From contig JACQHN010000007.1 in assembly GCA_016199015.1 (NCBI GenBank), positions 1 to 6,475 on the forward strand: a stretch of DNA of 6,475 nucleotides. The letters run 5' to 3'. Each line of letters begins with the position of its first letter. Positions within the stretch are counted from its first letter, which is position 1. Made by a program: the position numbers and the translations under genes. Source of the stretch: Nitrospira defluvii. GTDB lineage: Bacteria; Nitrospirota; Nitrospiria; Nitrospirales; Nitrospiraceae. The notes under the pieces were generated by a model, which was not told the DNA's origin, made no database searches, and worked only from the letters and a program-made list of their open reading frames with translations. Below are positions 1 to 6,471 of the stretch, piece by piece.

Positions 1-2192
1 ATGGCCAGCCCGAGCCCCAGGCCCTTCGTTTGGCTCCGCTCGTGCTGTTGCACGCGAAAAAATGGATCAAACAATTTGGGGAGCGCCTCGGCGGGAATGC
101 CCTGGCCGGTGTCACGAACCACGATGCGAGCCATCTCTTGATCAGGAACCGACAAGTCGACTGATATGTGTGCCCCATCCGGGCTGTACTTGATAGCATT
201 GTCGAGCAGGTTCGTCAAAATCTGGCTGAGCCGGTCGTGGTCCGCCCACACCCGCAGCGCTGGATCGTGACTGTGGAGGTCGATCTGCAAGTGTTTGGCG
301 GTGGCGAGGGGCCGTAGTTGTTCGATCACTTCGGTGGCCACGGCTGGGAGGTCGACATAGTCGAATGAGAGCACCATCTTTCCGGCTTCGACACGTGACA
401 AGTCGAGCAGATCGGTGATCATGCGTGCCAGCCTGGCGCCGTTCGCTTTAATGCGAGTGAGATACTGTTCCTGCTTCATGTTGAGCGAGCCGACGAGGCC
501 CTCGATCATATTGTCGGCGAACCCCACAATGCTGGTGAGCGGGGTCCGTAACTCGTGGGAGACGTGGGCAAGAAACTGAGACTTGAGACGGTCTAGTTGT
601 TTCAGGCGCGCATTGGCGGCTTCCAACTCCGCCGTGCGTTCCCGTACCCGGGCCTCCAGGCCGGCGTTCAATGATGCGATCTCACGGTAGGCATGGGCAT
701 TGTCCAGGGCGATGGCGACTTGGCTGGCGAGGGTCATCAACACGTCGAGATCGTCCTGCGTGAGCGCCTGGTCATGCGTACGGTCCACCGAAAGAGAGCC
801 GATCACGGCATCTTGCGTTTTGAGGGGTACGGTGATGAACGATTTCACATGGACCATGGAGACGAGTTTCTGATTAAACGGGTGCAGCTGGTCCCAGATA
901 TCGTGAATGTTGTTGGTCAGCACCGGCTCGCCGCGTAACAAGACTTTCCCTTCCACGCTGTCGGGGTCGGACACCGGCACCTCCTGGGTACGCACAAACT
1001 CCGCCACCGCTTGCGGCATCCCACGGACTCGAAAATCGTGCGACACCTGTCGCGTGCGATCAAATTGGGTGATCATGGCGCGGTCGTAGTGCAGTTCGCG
1101 GACGATCGTATCCAGGACCTTGGTGAGCAGCTCTTCGCGATCGAAGGTGGAACTGAACAGCAGTCCCGCGCGGTGCAGCGTCGTCAGATCGTTCACTTTT
1201 CGGCGCAGCGTGACGGCCGTGCTCTGTTGTTCGAGGTAGGCCTCGCGTAATTCCTCATGGCGTGCATCGACGGCCTGCTCCTGATCCTTGATCAAGCGTT
1301 GGAGCGGCTTGGCGGCCTGACGCATGTGGGCGGTGATCATCCACCACAGCAGCGACGCCGGCACCGCCGCGAGCCCCACGGCCTCGATCGTCGGCATGTC
1401 CGGCCGGCGAAGATGGAGGTAGGTGAACGTACCTCCTGCCACGAGCACCCACATAGCCAGCGGCACAGAACTGCGGATCTGCGGTGTCCAGGTAAATTCC
1501 CACTCGCAATAGGGATCACCCTGTGCCGTGCAGGCCAGGTCCCTGACCGTGGCGGCTGGGGTCCCGTGCATTTGCGTCTGTACCCGTGCAATGCTGCTCT
1601 TGCAGGACACGCAGATCACATCGACGCATCGTTTGCGGTAGGGGCCGAATTGAGTGAGGGCTCGATCGGTGAAGGTCATCCGCAGGACCGCCGAGCGTGT
1701 GGTGACTCGGCCGACCTCGAATTCCAAGACGCCGCGTACATATTTACTGCCGAAGTAGGGCCACATTTTGTAGAGCTGTTGCGTGGAAAAAGGACGGGCC
1801 AGAATTTGGATGAGGGGCGGGACATTTTTTTCCGTTCCCACATTGACGTGAAACTGAGGATCGCCGGACAGCTGCTCGCAAAACTCTCTGAGGTAGCAGA
1901 CGAACTCGTAGGCATAGCTATTCCAGGGATTTCTGAGGAAGTCGGGGGTGACATGATAGGTCCTGTTCGGCAGGCGATCGTTCAAGAGCCGGCAGAGGCG
2001 GTCCATGGCCTGCTGTGCGGCCTCGGCGCCGGCGGTGCGAGTGAGGTAATCGCACATATAGTCCACGTTCGACTGGACGACCACGCCGGTGATGTCGCAG
2101 ATCTTTTCACCTCGATCGTCGAGGCCGAATGGGCGAAATTCCATGAACGGCCGTTCGAGGATGCTGTGGTCTTTGGGCAGGAGGTCAGTCAT
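1..2192 (-). CDS. Sensor histidine kinase with V4R-like input domain, GAF and HisKA/HATPase_c (C-terminus cut by window edge)
   Basis: A 730-codon open frame from ATG at 2192 runs off position 1. Residues 1-238 form a soluble, cysteine-rich input domain whose end (C221, GDPYC to C229, then WEFTW) resembles the cysteine/GD-x-x-C ending of V4R-type ligand-binding domains. Two hydrophobic segments (about 243-261 and 267-289) with a very short link form a membrane hairpin. A coiled-coil linker (about 295-335) leads to a GAF domain (about 335-500), a second coiled coil (about 502-535), and HisKA with the H-box SHELRTP; H546 is the predicted autophosphorylation site. The HATPase_c domain shows the N-box NLLDNAIKYS (N665), the G1 box DTGQGIP (D694) and the beginning of the G2 box GLGLGLA at the edge. 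All catalytic boxes look intact. An in-frame TGA nine bases upstream fixes ATG 2192 as the first start; no good ribosome site precedes it. The partner regulator would lie beyond the edge, and the signal sensed is unknown. Confidence 0.93.
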   Translation of the reverse strand, partial: MTDLLPKDHSILERPFMEFRPFGLDDRGEKICDITGVVVQSNVDYMCDYLTRTAGAEAAQQAMDRLCRLLNDRLPNRTYHVTPDFLRNPWNSYAYEFVCYLREFCEQLSGDPQFHVNVGTEKNVPPLIQILARPFSTQQLYKMWPYFGSKYVRGVLEFEVGRVTTRSAVLRMTFTDRALTQFGPYRKRCVDVICVSCKSSIARVQTQMHGTPAATVRDLACTAQGDPYCEWEFTWTPQIRSSVPLAMWVLVAGGTFTYLHLRRPDMPTIEAVGLAAVPASLLWWMITAHMRQAAKPLQRLIKDQEQAVDARHEELREAYLEQQSTAVTLRRKVNDLTTLHRAGLLFSSTFDREELLTKVLDTIVRELHYDRAMITQFDRTRQVSHDFRVRGMPQAVAEFVRTQEVPVSDPDSVEGKVLLRGEPVLTNNIHDIWDQLHPFNQKLVSMVHVKSFITVPLKTQDAVIGSLSVDRTHDQALTQDDLDVLMTLASQVAIALDNAHAYREIASLNAGLEARVRERTAELEAANARLKQLDRLKSQFLAHVSHELRTPLTSIVGFADNMIEGLVGSLNMKQEQYLTRIKANGARLARMITDLLDLSRVEAGKMVLSFDYVDLPAVATEVIEQLRPLATAKHLQIDLHSHDPALRVWADHDRLSQILTNLLDNAIKYSPDGAHISVDLSVPDQEMARIVVRDTGQGIPAEALPKLFDPFFRVQQHERSQTKGLGLGLA

Positions 2193-2325
2193 AGGCGATC
2201 AGCTCGATCTGGAGCGTCTCTTCAATAGGATGGCCTGCGCTGGACGCATGGCCATCGGATCTCAGGGGGTGGGCCTCTCCGGAGCCGTATCGCGTTGTCC
2301 GACTTCGCGGAGGTCGGGCATTCAC
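2185..2325 (-). CDS. Candidate small overlapping ORF upstream of the kinase (46 codons)
   Basis: A GTG-initiated frame of 46 codons ends in TGA that overlaps the kinase ATG by eight bases (TATGACTGA arrangement), as in translationally coupled gene pairs. The C-terminal residues HPIEETLQIELIAYD read like ordinary protein; the N-terminal half is rich in Arg, Pro, Ser and Gly and looks less convincing. An in-frame TGA two codons before the GTG shows that it is not a tail of the upstream cytochrome gene. No Shine-Dalgarno sequence is visible before the GTG, and no family is recognised. It could be a real small gene coupled to the kinase, or chance open sequence in a 150-base spacer. Confidence 0.27.
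   Translation of the reverse strand: MNARPPRSRTTRYGSGEAHPLRSDGHASSAGHPIEETLQIELIAYD
2299..2317 (-). terminator. Weak hairpin downstream of the di-heme cytochrome gene
   Basis: An inverted repeat with a 7-bp stem (CCGACTT / AGGTCGG, one G-T wobble) and a 5-base loop lies about 30 bases past the stop codon of the di-heme cytochrome gene. No U-tract follows on the minus strand, so it is at best a poor intrinsic terminator or an RNA-stabilising hairpin. It also lies within the candidate small ORF. Confidence 0.2.
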
Positions 2326-2346
2326 GAATCACAGGATCGCCACTCG

Positions 2347-4073
2347 TTAGTCGAGATCTCGGCAAGCCGGGGCGTCTCGTATGACGGTGCGTTCGAGGTC
2401 ACAGGTCTTTAGGTATTCGATAATGGCCCAGCGATCAGGGACCGGCAATTCACACCCTAACGTGCCGGCACCCTTCGCAGCAGGCCCACAATCCGATCCC
2501 TTGAATTCGTGCCCCTCCATGCTGTTGCCTGGAAGTTGCGTTTTGAATTCAAATCCTACCAACGAATCGCGGAAGGTCGGAGAACCGTTGCATTCCGCGA
2601 CGACAAATCCAACCTTCACCGGGTTGAACTCCATGTTCGGGCTGAGGTAGAAGCAGCGGTGGCGTTCCTTCGCCGGAGCGAGCAACTCATAGAGGTTGGG
2701 AACCGATCCATTGTGCAGAAAGGGGGCGGTCGCCCAGACGGCGAGATGTGGGCGGGCGATATACTGCGGATCGTCTCTCCATTTGTTGGTGAGATGATGG
2801 TATTCGGGATCGTCCCCAGCACCGTTCTGTGCCATCAATTCCGTGGTCACCCATTCAGATGCATCCTTTGCCGATACCCGGCCATGGCCAAGACGTGTGA
2901 GATCGACCGTTCGGTTGGCAAAGTTCTCCAGATAGAGGCTGTCGGTGCCAACTTCTTTCTGAGGGATCATGTGGACGTTCAGGCTCGGGCCGTTTGGATG
3001 TGGATTCTTGATTCGGTCGGCGACATGGCAATGGGCACACAGGTTCGGGCGCCCTTGTTGCCGTGGTAAAGGTCCTTTCCTCTTGCGGCCAAGTCACGAC
3101 TGATGGCGGGGAAGGCCTTCGGCCAGCGCGGCGGTTGCAGCCGGCGAGCGAGATTCTCAAGTTCCTTCAGTGAGCCGACATCGATCGATGAGCGAAACTT
3201 TTCGGTCTCTTCCAGGGGACCCAAAGGAGGCTTTTGGGCCCAGGCAAAGAGTCCGGCATTCACGCCGATGACCTGCGCGATATTCCTGGCCAGCGGATGT
3301 TGAATCGATCCGGCCCACTGGACCCAGTCATATTCCCACACTCCCCAGAGAGGCGGAATGCTCACCGGCGCGTTGGCGGGCCTCAGATTGTCCGGATTGA
3401 GGGGAGCGAAGACCGTATTGCCGCCACGACCGAGCGCGTCGAATCGCCCTGGCCCCCACAGTGCCGGCGAGGCATCTTTTCCTCCCCGAGCGACGAGATC
3501 CTTCATGACCTCCTTCAGTTTGTCGCTCAGTTCGCCGAGATTTTTCTGTGTCACCTGCTGCCCGCGTCGTTGGAGCACACGAGTCGCGAAGGCCATGAAC
3601 TTATCGGCCGATTTCAACTCGCCTAAACTCTCCAGCAGGATTTGCAGGAAGCGCTGATTGTATTGAAGGGACAGACCACCTTCGATACGAATCGCATTGC
3701 CTTGGTAGGTGAACTGAGTTGTGTGGCAAAACGCACAGGTCAGACCAACATGCGGCCCTGAGACGTTCGGCCCCTCGGTTTTCGAGAATCCAATCGGAAG
3801 TCTGTCCGGATGGGCCGGGTCGGCGAGGATGCCGGTGCGAGCGAAACTATTCTTCAGCGGTTCATCCTCAAGGGCGACAAACCAGTCATAGGGGATCAGC
3901 TGTGTGCCCGCCGACGTATGGTACCACTGCGTCCGGTCTTGCTCCGTCCAGCCTTGAACGATGGAAGGGTTATGCATCGGAGGAGCCGTCAGGTCGACAG
4001 CTTGGCAATGCACCGTAGTGAATGCGAACAGCAGTCCGGCCAATACCAGGATGCGTTGGATGTCAAAGGGCAT
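2347..4073 (-). pseudogene. Di-heme cytochrome c, cytochrome-c-peroxidase/RoxA-like, frameshifted in the second heme motif
   Basis: Read from ATG 4073, frame 1 encodes 364 residues and stops at 2979. A jump of two bases at 3041-3040 restores a continuous frame to the TAA at 2347, giving a protein of about 574 residues. It starts with a signal peptide (basic-hydrophobic residues 1-25, likely cleaved after CQA), so it acts in the periplasm or outside the cell. Heme site 1 is CAFCH (C113, C116, H117). Heme site 2 (CAHCH, residues 345-349 of the restored protein) is broken by the shift. The segments GWTEQDRTQWYHTSAGTQL (near residue 41) and FLHNGSVPNLYELL (about 452-465) are typical of the di-heme cytochrome c peroxidase-like/RoxA-like family. 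Members use two covalently bound c-hemes for peroxide or oxygen chemistry; the substrate here cannot be told. Sequence on both sides of the shift looks fully conserved, so this is a fresh mutation or a sequencing error. As written, the product would lack heme 2 and the whole C-terminal third. Confidence 0.85.
3036..3041 (-). other. Frameshift site: extra TG dinucleotide in the CAHCH codons
   Basis: The coding strand reads ACC TGTGTG CCC ATT GCC ATG. With one TG removed it becomes ACC TGT GCC CAT TGC CAT, encoding T-C-A-H-C-H. The dinucleotide run (CACACA on the plus strand) is a plausible slippage site. Downstream of it the shifted frame is open for 230 codons. Confidence 0.85.
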
Positions 4074-4080
4074 GGCTCAT

Positions 4081-4086
4081 CTCCTC
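4081..4086 (-). promoter_or_regulatory. Ribosome binding site GAGGAG of the di-heme cytochrome gene
   Basis: GAGGAG on the minus strand lies seven bases before ATG 4073. It is the only strong Shine-Dalgarno sequence seen in the window, and it supports that start together with the signal peptide that follows. Confidence 0.75.
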
Positions 4087-4202
4087 GTGGTAGGGCGAGA
4101 CAATCCCGGTAGTCCAAGCAGGTCGTTCTGCCGGCAATGGAGCGTGAACAAGACGATCATACGCATGTCTATGACAGAACTGGAATTGTGTGGAGGAAAG
4201 AA

Positions 4203-4254
4203 GCCGCACTCCACCATGTGCTGAGAGAGGCAACCCACATGCCATAGGTGCGGT
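4203..4254 (-). other. Two-tier inverted repeat in the leader of the di-heme cytochrome gene
   Basis: CCGCAC (4204-4209) pairs with GTGCGG (4248-4253), and inside it CATGTG (4215-4220) pairs with CACATG (4236-4241). This gives an interrupted stem of two perfect 6-bp blocks around a 15-base loop, 130-180 bases upstream of the cytochrome start. It could be a structured 5' leader or a dyad operator. No known riboswitch was recognised. Confidence 0.3.
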
Positions 4255-4380
4255 GGAAGGGTACCTGGATCAGAATGCGAATGCCATTGTTTTTTAAGGA
4301 TTTGAGCTTCCGCCCAGAAGTGCTATCCAGCAAATAGACGCATTTCAAAGATCACATGCAGGATTGAGGAATGGAGTGCG

Positions 4381-4396
4381 GTATCTGAAGAGATAC
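4381..4396 (-). other. Small perfect hairpin downstream of the CopD-like gene
   Basis: GTATCT and AGATAC form a perfect 6-bp stem around the tetraloop GAAG (plus-strand reading), about 44 bases past the CopD-like stop codon. The stem is GC-poor and no U-tract follows on the minus strand, so a terminator role is doubtful. Confidence 0.25.
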
Positions 4397-4439
4397 GGAT
4401 CAATGAACGAGAAAGACGGATGTCGGCGGGGGATGCCGG

Positions 4440-4955
4440 CTATTGATGCAGGTGCTTCATCGCGGCGGCGCAGAGGATAATAAAGAATCCCATCCACAGC
4501 GCGGCACGTTGAAAAGGGATCGATTCGTAGTGTTCGCCTTCCTCTTCTTCGTCCTGGTCAGCTTTGAAAATGACGGTGTAGAGGAACAACGTGAGCAGGC
4601 CCAATACCAAGATGAGTTTAATGCACAAAATCCAGAGATATTTGGGATGGTGCTGTAAGGCTTGGCCGGTCTGGGAAGTGAAGATTTGATTGACGTAATG
4701 CAGGTTGATGCCGCCGGTGAACAACAGGACGACCAAGAGGAGTCCTGCCACACGCTTGTAGTGTTTGTAGAAGGCGTCGGTGATCGGGCGGACATATTCT
4801 TTCGGCAGGCCGGCTTCTCGAAGCCCTGGTTTGACAGCCATCACGAGGAAGGCGAGCCCGCCGATCCAGATGACGGCCGACAGGAGATGGAACCAATGAT
4901 TGACGATCGGAATCAGCTGATTCAGGTCGAGGAAGATGCTTTGTACGGAATCCAT
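4440..4955 (-). CDS. CopD-like four-helix membrane protein
   Basis: The 171-residue protein is an integral inner-membrane protein with four predicted helices: about 15-41, 69-90, 105-130 and 150-168. Helix 1 carries H20, H23 and WIGG (30-33), the HLLSAVIWIGG pattern typical of the CopD domain. H86 sits at the end of helix 2, K113 in helix 3, and an acidic loop DEEEEGE (135-141) precedes helix 4. CopD proteins are linked to copper passage across the inner membrane. At this length it is just the core domain, without the extra helices of full-size CopD/PcoD. HemJ protoporphyrinogen oxidase has a similar small four-helix fold with essential His and Lys and is a real alternative given the tetrapyrrole-type neighbour. 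The start ATG 4955 has no good Shine-Dalgarno sequence; an AT-rich repeat ends 18 bases upstream. The spacer to the radical SAM gene is 86 bases. Confidence 0.8.
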   Translation of the reverse strand: MDSVQSIFLDLNQLIPIVNHWFHLLSAVIWIGGLAFLVMAVKPGLREAGLPKEYVRPITDAFYKHYKRVAGLLLVVLLFTGGINLHYVNQIFTSQTGQALQHHPKYLWILCIKLILVLGLLTLFLYTVIFKADQDEEEEGEHYESIPFQRAALWMGFFIILCAAAMKHLHQ

Positions 4956-4973
4956 TATGCAGGAGCCAATTCT

Positions 4974-5003
4974 GAATTCTGAATTATGAATTTGGGAATG
5001 ATG
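4974..5003 (-). repeat. AT-rich intergenic repeat, copy 1 (upstream of the CopD-like gene)
   Basis: This 30-base element, built on repeated GAATT-x-TGAATT units and ending GGAATGATG on the plus strand, is nearly identical in the same orientation to 6443-6471. The only differences are one substitution and a TG/A change. It ends 18 bases before the CopD-like start codon. Confidence 0.7.
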
Positions 5004-5030
5004 GTTTCCTGGAAGAAGAATCCATCATTC
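4996..5030 (-). terminator. Inverted repeat just past the radical SAM stop codon
   Basis: GAATGATGG (4996-5004) and CCATCATTC (5022-5030) form a perfect 9-bp dyad with a 17-base loop, 11 bases after the radical SAM TAA. Its AT-rich stem, long loop and lack of a U-tract make it a weak terminator candidate. One arm is part of the intergenic repeat, so the dyad may belong to the repeat element instead. Confidence 0.35.
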
Positions 5031-5041
5031 AGCATTCAAAA

Positions 5042-6427
5042 TTAGAACTTGAAGACCGGCGCGTCGTTCCCGAAGCGCTTTTTTCGGAGTTCTTCCATCA
5101 ACTCTACGGTCACAAGCGCGATCCCGTTCTCTCGAGCGTGGCGTTCCACGCCCTTCTTGACCATGGCGCGAAGGAAGTAGGGAATTCGGCTGAGTCGGAG
5201 TTCAGAGGCCTCGTCCCATGCGATATCGGTTTCTTCCGGCGTGTTGAAGGCGACTTTAATCTTTTCGCCACCCTTGGGGGTATAGAGGCACCACTGGTCT
5301 TCATCGAGCCAGTCGCCATGATCCACGTAGGGCCGAGCTCGACACCCGCCGCAGATATCCGTGTATTCGCAATCGCCGCACTTGCCCTTGAGTTGCGGAT
5401 ACCGGAAGGAATTGAACACATCCGACCGTTCCCAAAGATCGACGAAGCTCGTTTCGCGAACATTCCCGGCCGACAGCGGCATATAGGGACATGGCGTGAG
5501 CTCTCCATTGGGCGTGACCCGCGCGTAATTCGTCCCGGCCAGACAGCCGCCGCCCATGTAGCCGGTGGCTTTGGTCAACGGCGAATTGGGATCTTTTTCG
5601 TACGCCAGCCGTTTGAAGTGTGGAGCGCAGCGAGCCCGTACCAACATGTCTTTGTATTGGTCCTGGCAATCTACGAGATATCCAAGGACCTCTTCGTATT
5701 GTTGCGGTGTAATATCGGTCAGTTCCTCGCCCCGTCCGGTGCAGACCATGAAAAAGACGTTAAGCACCCGTGCGCCGAGGGTATGGGCCCACTCCACCAC
5801 CGCCGGTAACTCCTGATAATTCATGGGCTGCGCGCTGAAGTGAATCTGGAATTGGAGGCCGTTGCGTTTGCAGGCTTCAATGCCGGCCAGCGCGCTGGCA
5901 AATGCGCCGGGGACGCCGCGAAACTTGTCGTGTTTCTCGGGATCAAGTGAATCGATGCTGACGCCCATGCCCATCACGCCGATTTCGACCAGCGTTTTGG
6001 CCATGCGGTCGTTGATCAACATGCCGTTGGTGCCGAACACGACGATGAAGCCGAGTCCCACCGCATGGCGGGCGATGTCCAGGATGTCCGGGCGCACGAG
6101 CGGCTCGCCGCCGGTGATCACCAGCAGGCAGCCTTTGTTCACTTCGGCGATTTGATCGATGAGGCGGAAGCACTCTTCCGTGCTGAGTTCGTCGGAACCC
6201 CCACCGGCTTTCGTCGTGGCATCCAGGTAGCAATGGTCGCACTTGAGGTTGCACCGCTTGGTGAGATTCAGCGCGACGAGATAGGGTTTGAAGTCATCGA
6301 CGGTTCGACCATCGTTCGGTGCTGCCGATGGGGAGGCCGGAGTAAAGAACTGCGAGATTTGTTGCTGGAGGGACTCCAGCTTTCCTCCGAGGGGAGGGAA
6401 ATTCAAAACCGGCAATGATTTTCCCAT
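5042..6427 (-). CDS. Radical SAM/SPASM enzyme (NirJ/AhbD-like) with C-terminal PCP_red-like domain
   Basis: The complete 461-residue protein has no signal peptide and is cytoplasmic. A short N-terminal extension (1-48) precedes the radical SAM barrel. The 4Fe-4S/SAM site is CNLKCDHC (C59, C63, C66) and the SAM-contact motif is GGEP (106-109). A SPASM region for auxiliary clusters holds C267, C295, C313, C350, C353, C359, C362 and C380, with the pattern C-x2-C-x5-C-x2-C. Residues about 401-452 (W404, RIPYFLR, ERHARENG, VT-E) resemble PCP_red, the small domain ending the B subunit of light-independent protochlorophyllide reductase. Relatives NirJ and AhbD remove side chains from tetrapyrroles in heme d1 and alternative heme synthesis, while PqqE-type relatives modify peptides. 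The tetrapyrrole role is inferred from overall resemblance and the PCP_red-like tail; the exact substrate cannot be read from sequence. An in-frame TAA 18 bases upstream leaves ATG 6427 as the first start. Its ribosome site is weak. Confidence 0.88.
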   Translation of the reverse strand: MGKSLPVLNFPPLGGKLESLQQQISQFFTPASPSAAPNDGRTVDDFKPYLVALNLTKRCNLKCDHCYLDATTKAGGGSDELSTEECFRLIDQIAEVNKGCLLVITGGEPLVRPDILDIARHAVGLGFIVVFGTNGMLINDRMAKTLVEIGVMGMGVSIDSLDPEKHDKFRGVPGAFASALAGIEACKRNGLQFQIHFSAQPMNYQELPAVVEWAHTLGARVLNVFFMVCTGRGEELTDITPQQYEEVLGYLVDCQDQYKDMLVRARCAPHFKRLAYEKDPNSPLTKATGYMGGGCLAGTNYARVTPNGELTPCPYMPLSAGNVRETSFVDLWERSDVFNSFRYPQLKGKCGDCEYTDICGGCRARPYVDHGDWLDEDQWCLYTPKGGEKIKVAFNTPEETDIAWDEASELRLSRIPYFLRAMVKKGVERHARENGIALVTVELMEELRKKRFGNDAPVFKF

Positions 6428-6430
6428 AGG

Positions 6431-6445
6431 TTCCGAAATGCGGAA
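6431..6445 (-). promoter_or_regulatory. Small hairpin covering the ribosome-site region of the radical SAM gene
   Basis: TTCCG (6431-6435) and CGGAA (6441-6445) form a 5-bp stem with a 5-base loop. On the minus strand the distal arm CGGAA is the only purine-rich sequence before ATG 6427, ending three bases from it, so the fold would mask it. It may be chance; no regulator is implied. Confidence 0.25.
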
Positions 6446-6471
6446 TTATGAATTATGAATTAGGAATGATG
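6443..6471 (-). repeat. AT-rich intergenic repeat, copy 2 (upstream of the radical SAM gene)
   Basis: Tandem GAATTAT units followed by a GGAATGATG end form a 29-base direct copy of the element at 4974-5003, ending 15 bases before the radical SAM start codon. It may continue past the window edge. Its AT content contrasts sharply with the neighbouring coding sequence. Confidence 0.7.

Larger units (their letters stand above)
4074..4439. other. Gene-free spacer between the di-heme cytochrome and CopD-like genes
   Basis: These 366 bases contain no convincing coding frame; the short open frames lack family features and ribosome sites. The spacer should hold the promoter of the di-heme cytochrome gene, but no clear -35/-10 pair was found on the minus strand. 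It contains a ribosome binding site next to the cytochrome start, a two-tier inverted repeat (4203-4254) and a small hairpin (4381-4396). There is also a near-direct repeat (GGATG-x-CGG) just past the CopD-like stop at about 4428-4440. Confidence 0.6.

Noticed and set aside
1257..2228. A 323-codon open frame on the plus strand
   Set aside because: It lies antisense to the histidine kinase, whose domains and catalytic boxes are clear; the plus-strand protein has no recognisable motifs.
2347..2970. The C-terminal part of the di-heme gene as an independent 207-residue gene from ATG 2970
   Set aside because: No ribosome site precedes that ATG and the same frame is open upstream, encoding CAHCHVADR, which continues the family sequence; it is the second half of a frameshifted gene.
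2509..3069. A 186-codon open frame on the plus strand
   Set aside because: It mirrors the C-terminal third of the di-heme cytochrome gene and spans the frameshift; no family features.
4063..4245. A 60-codon minus-strand frame overlapping the cytochrome start
   Set aside because: It uses an out-of-frame ATG next to the real start, has no motif, and ends inside the signal peptide region.
4424..4440. GC-rich stretch after the CopD-like stop as an intrinsic terminator
   Set aside because: Only a 4-bp stem (CGGC/GCCG) can form and there is no adjacent U-tract.
4966..5043. Repeats as a CRISPR array or insertion-sequence ends
   Set aside because: Only two short copies 1.4 kb apart in direct orientation flank a normal enzyme gene; there are no regular spacers, transposase or target duplications.
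5138..5809. A 223-codon open frame on the plus strand
   Set aside because: It is antisense to the radical SAM gene, which carries unmistakable cysteine motifs; no ribosome site or family feature.
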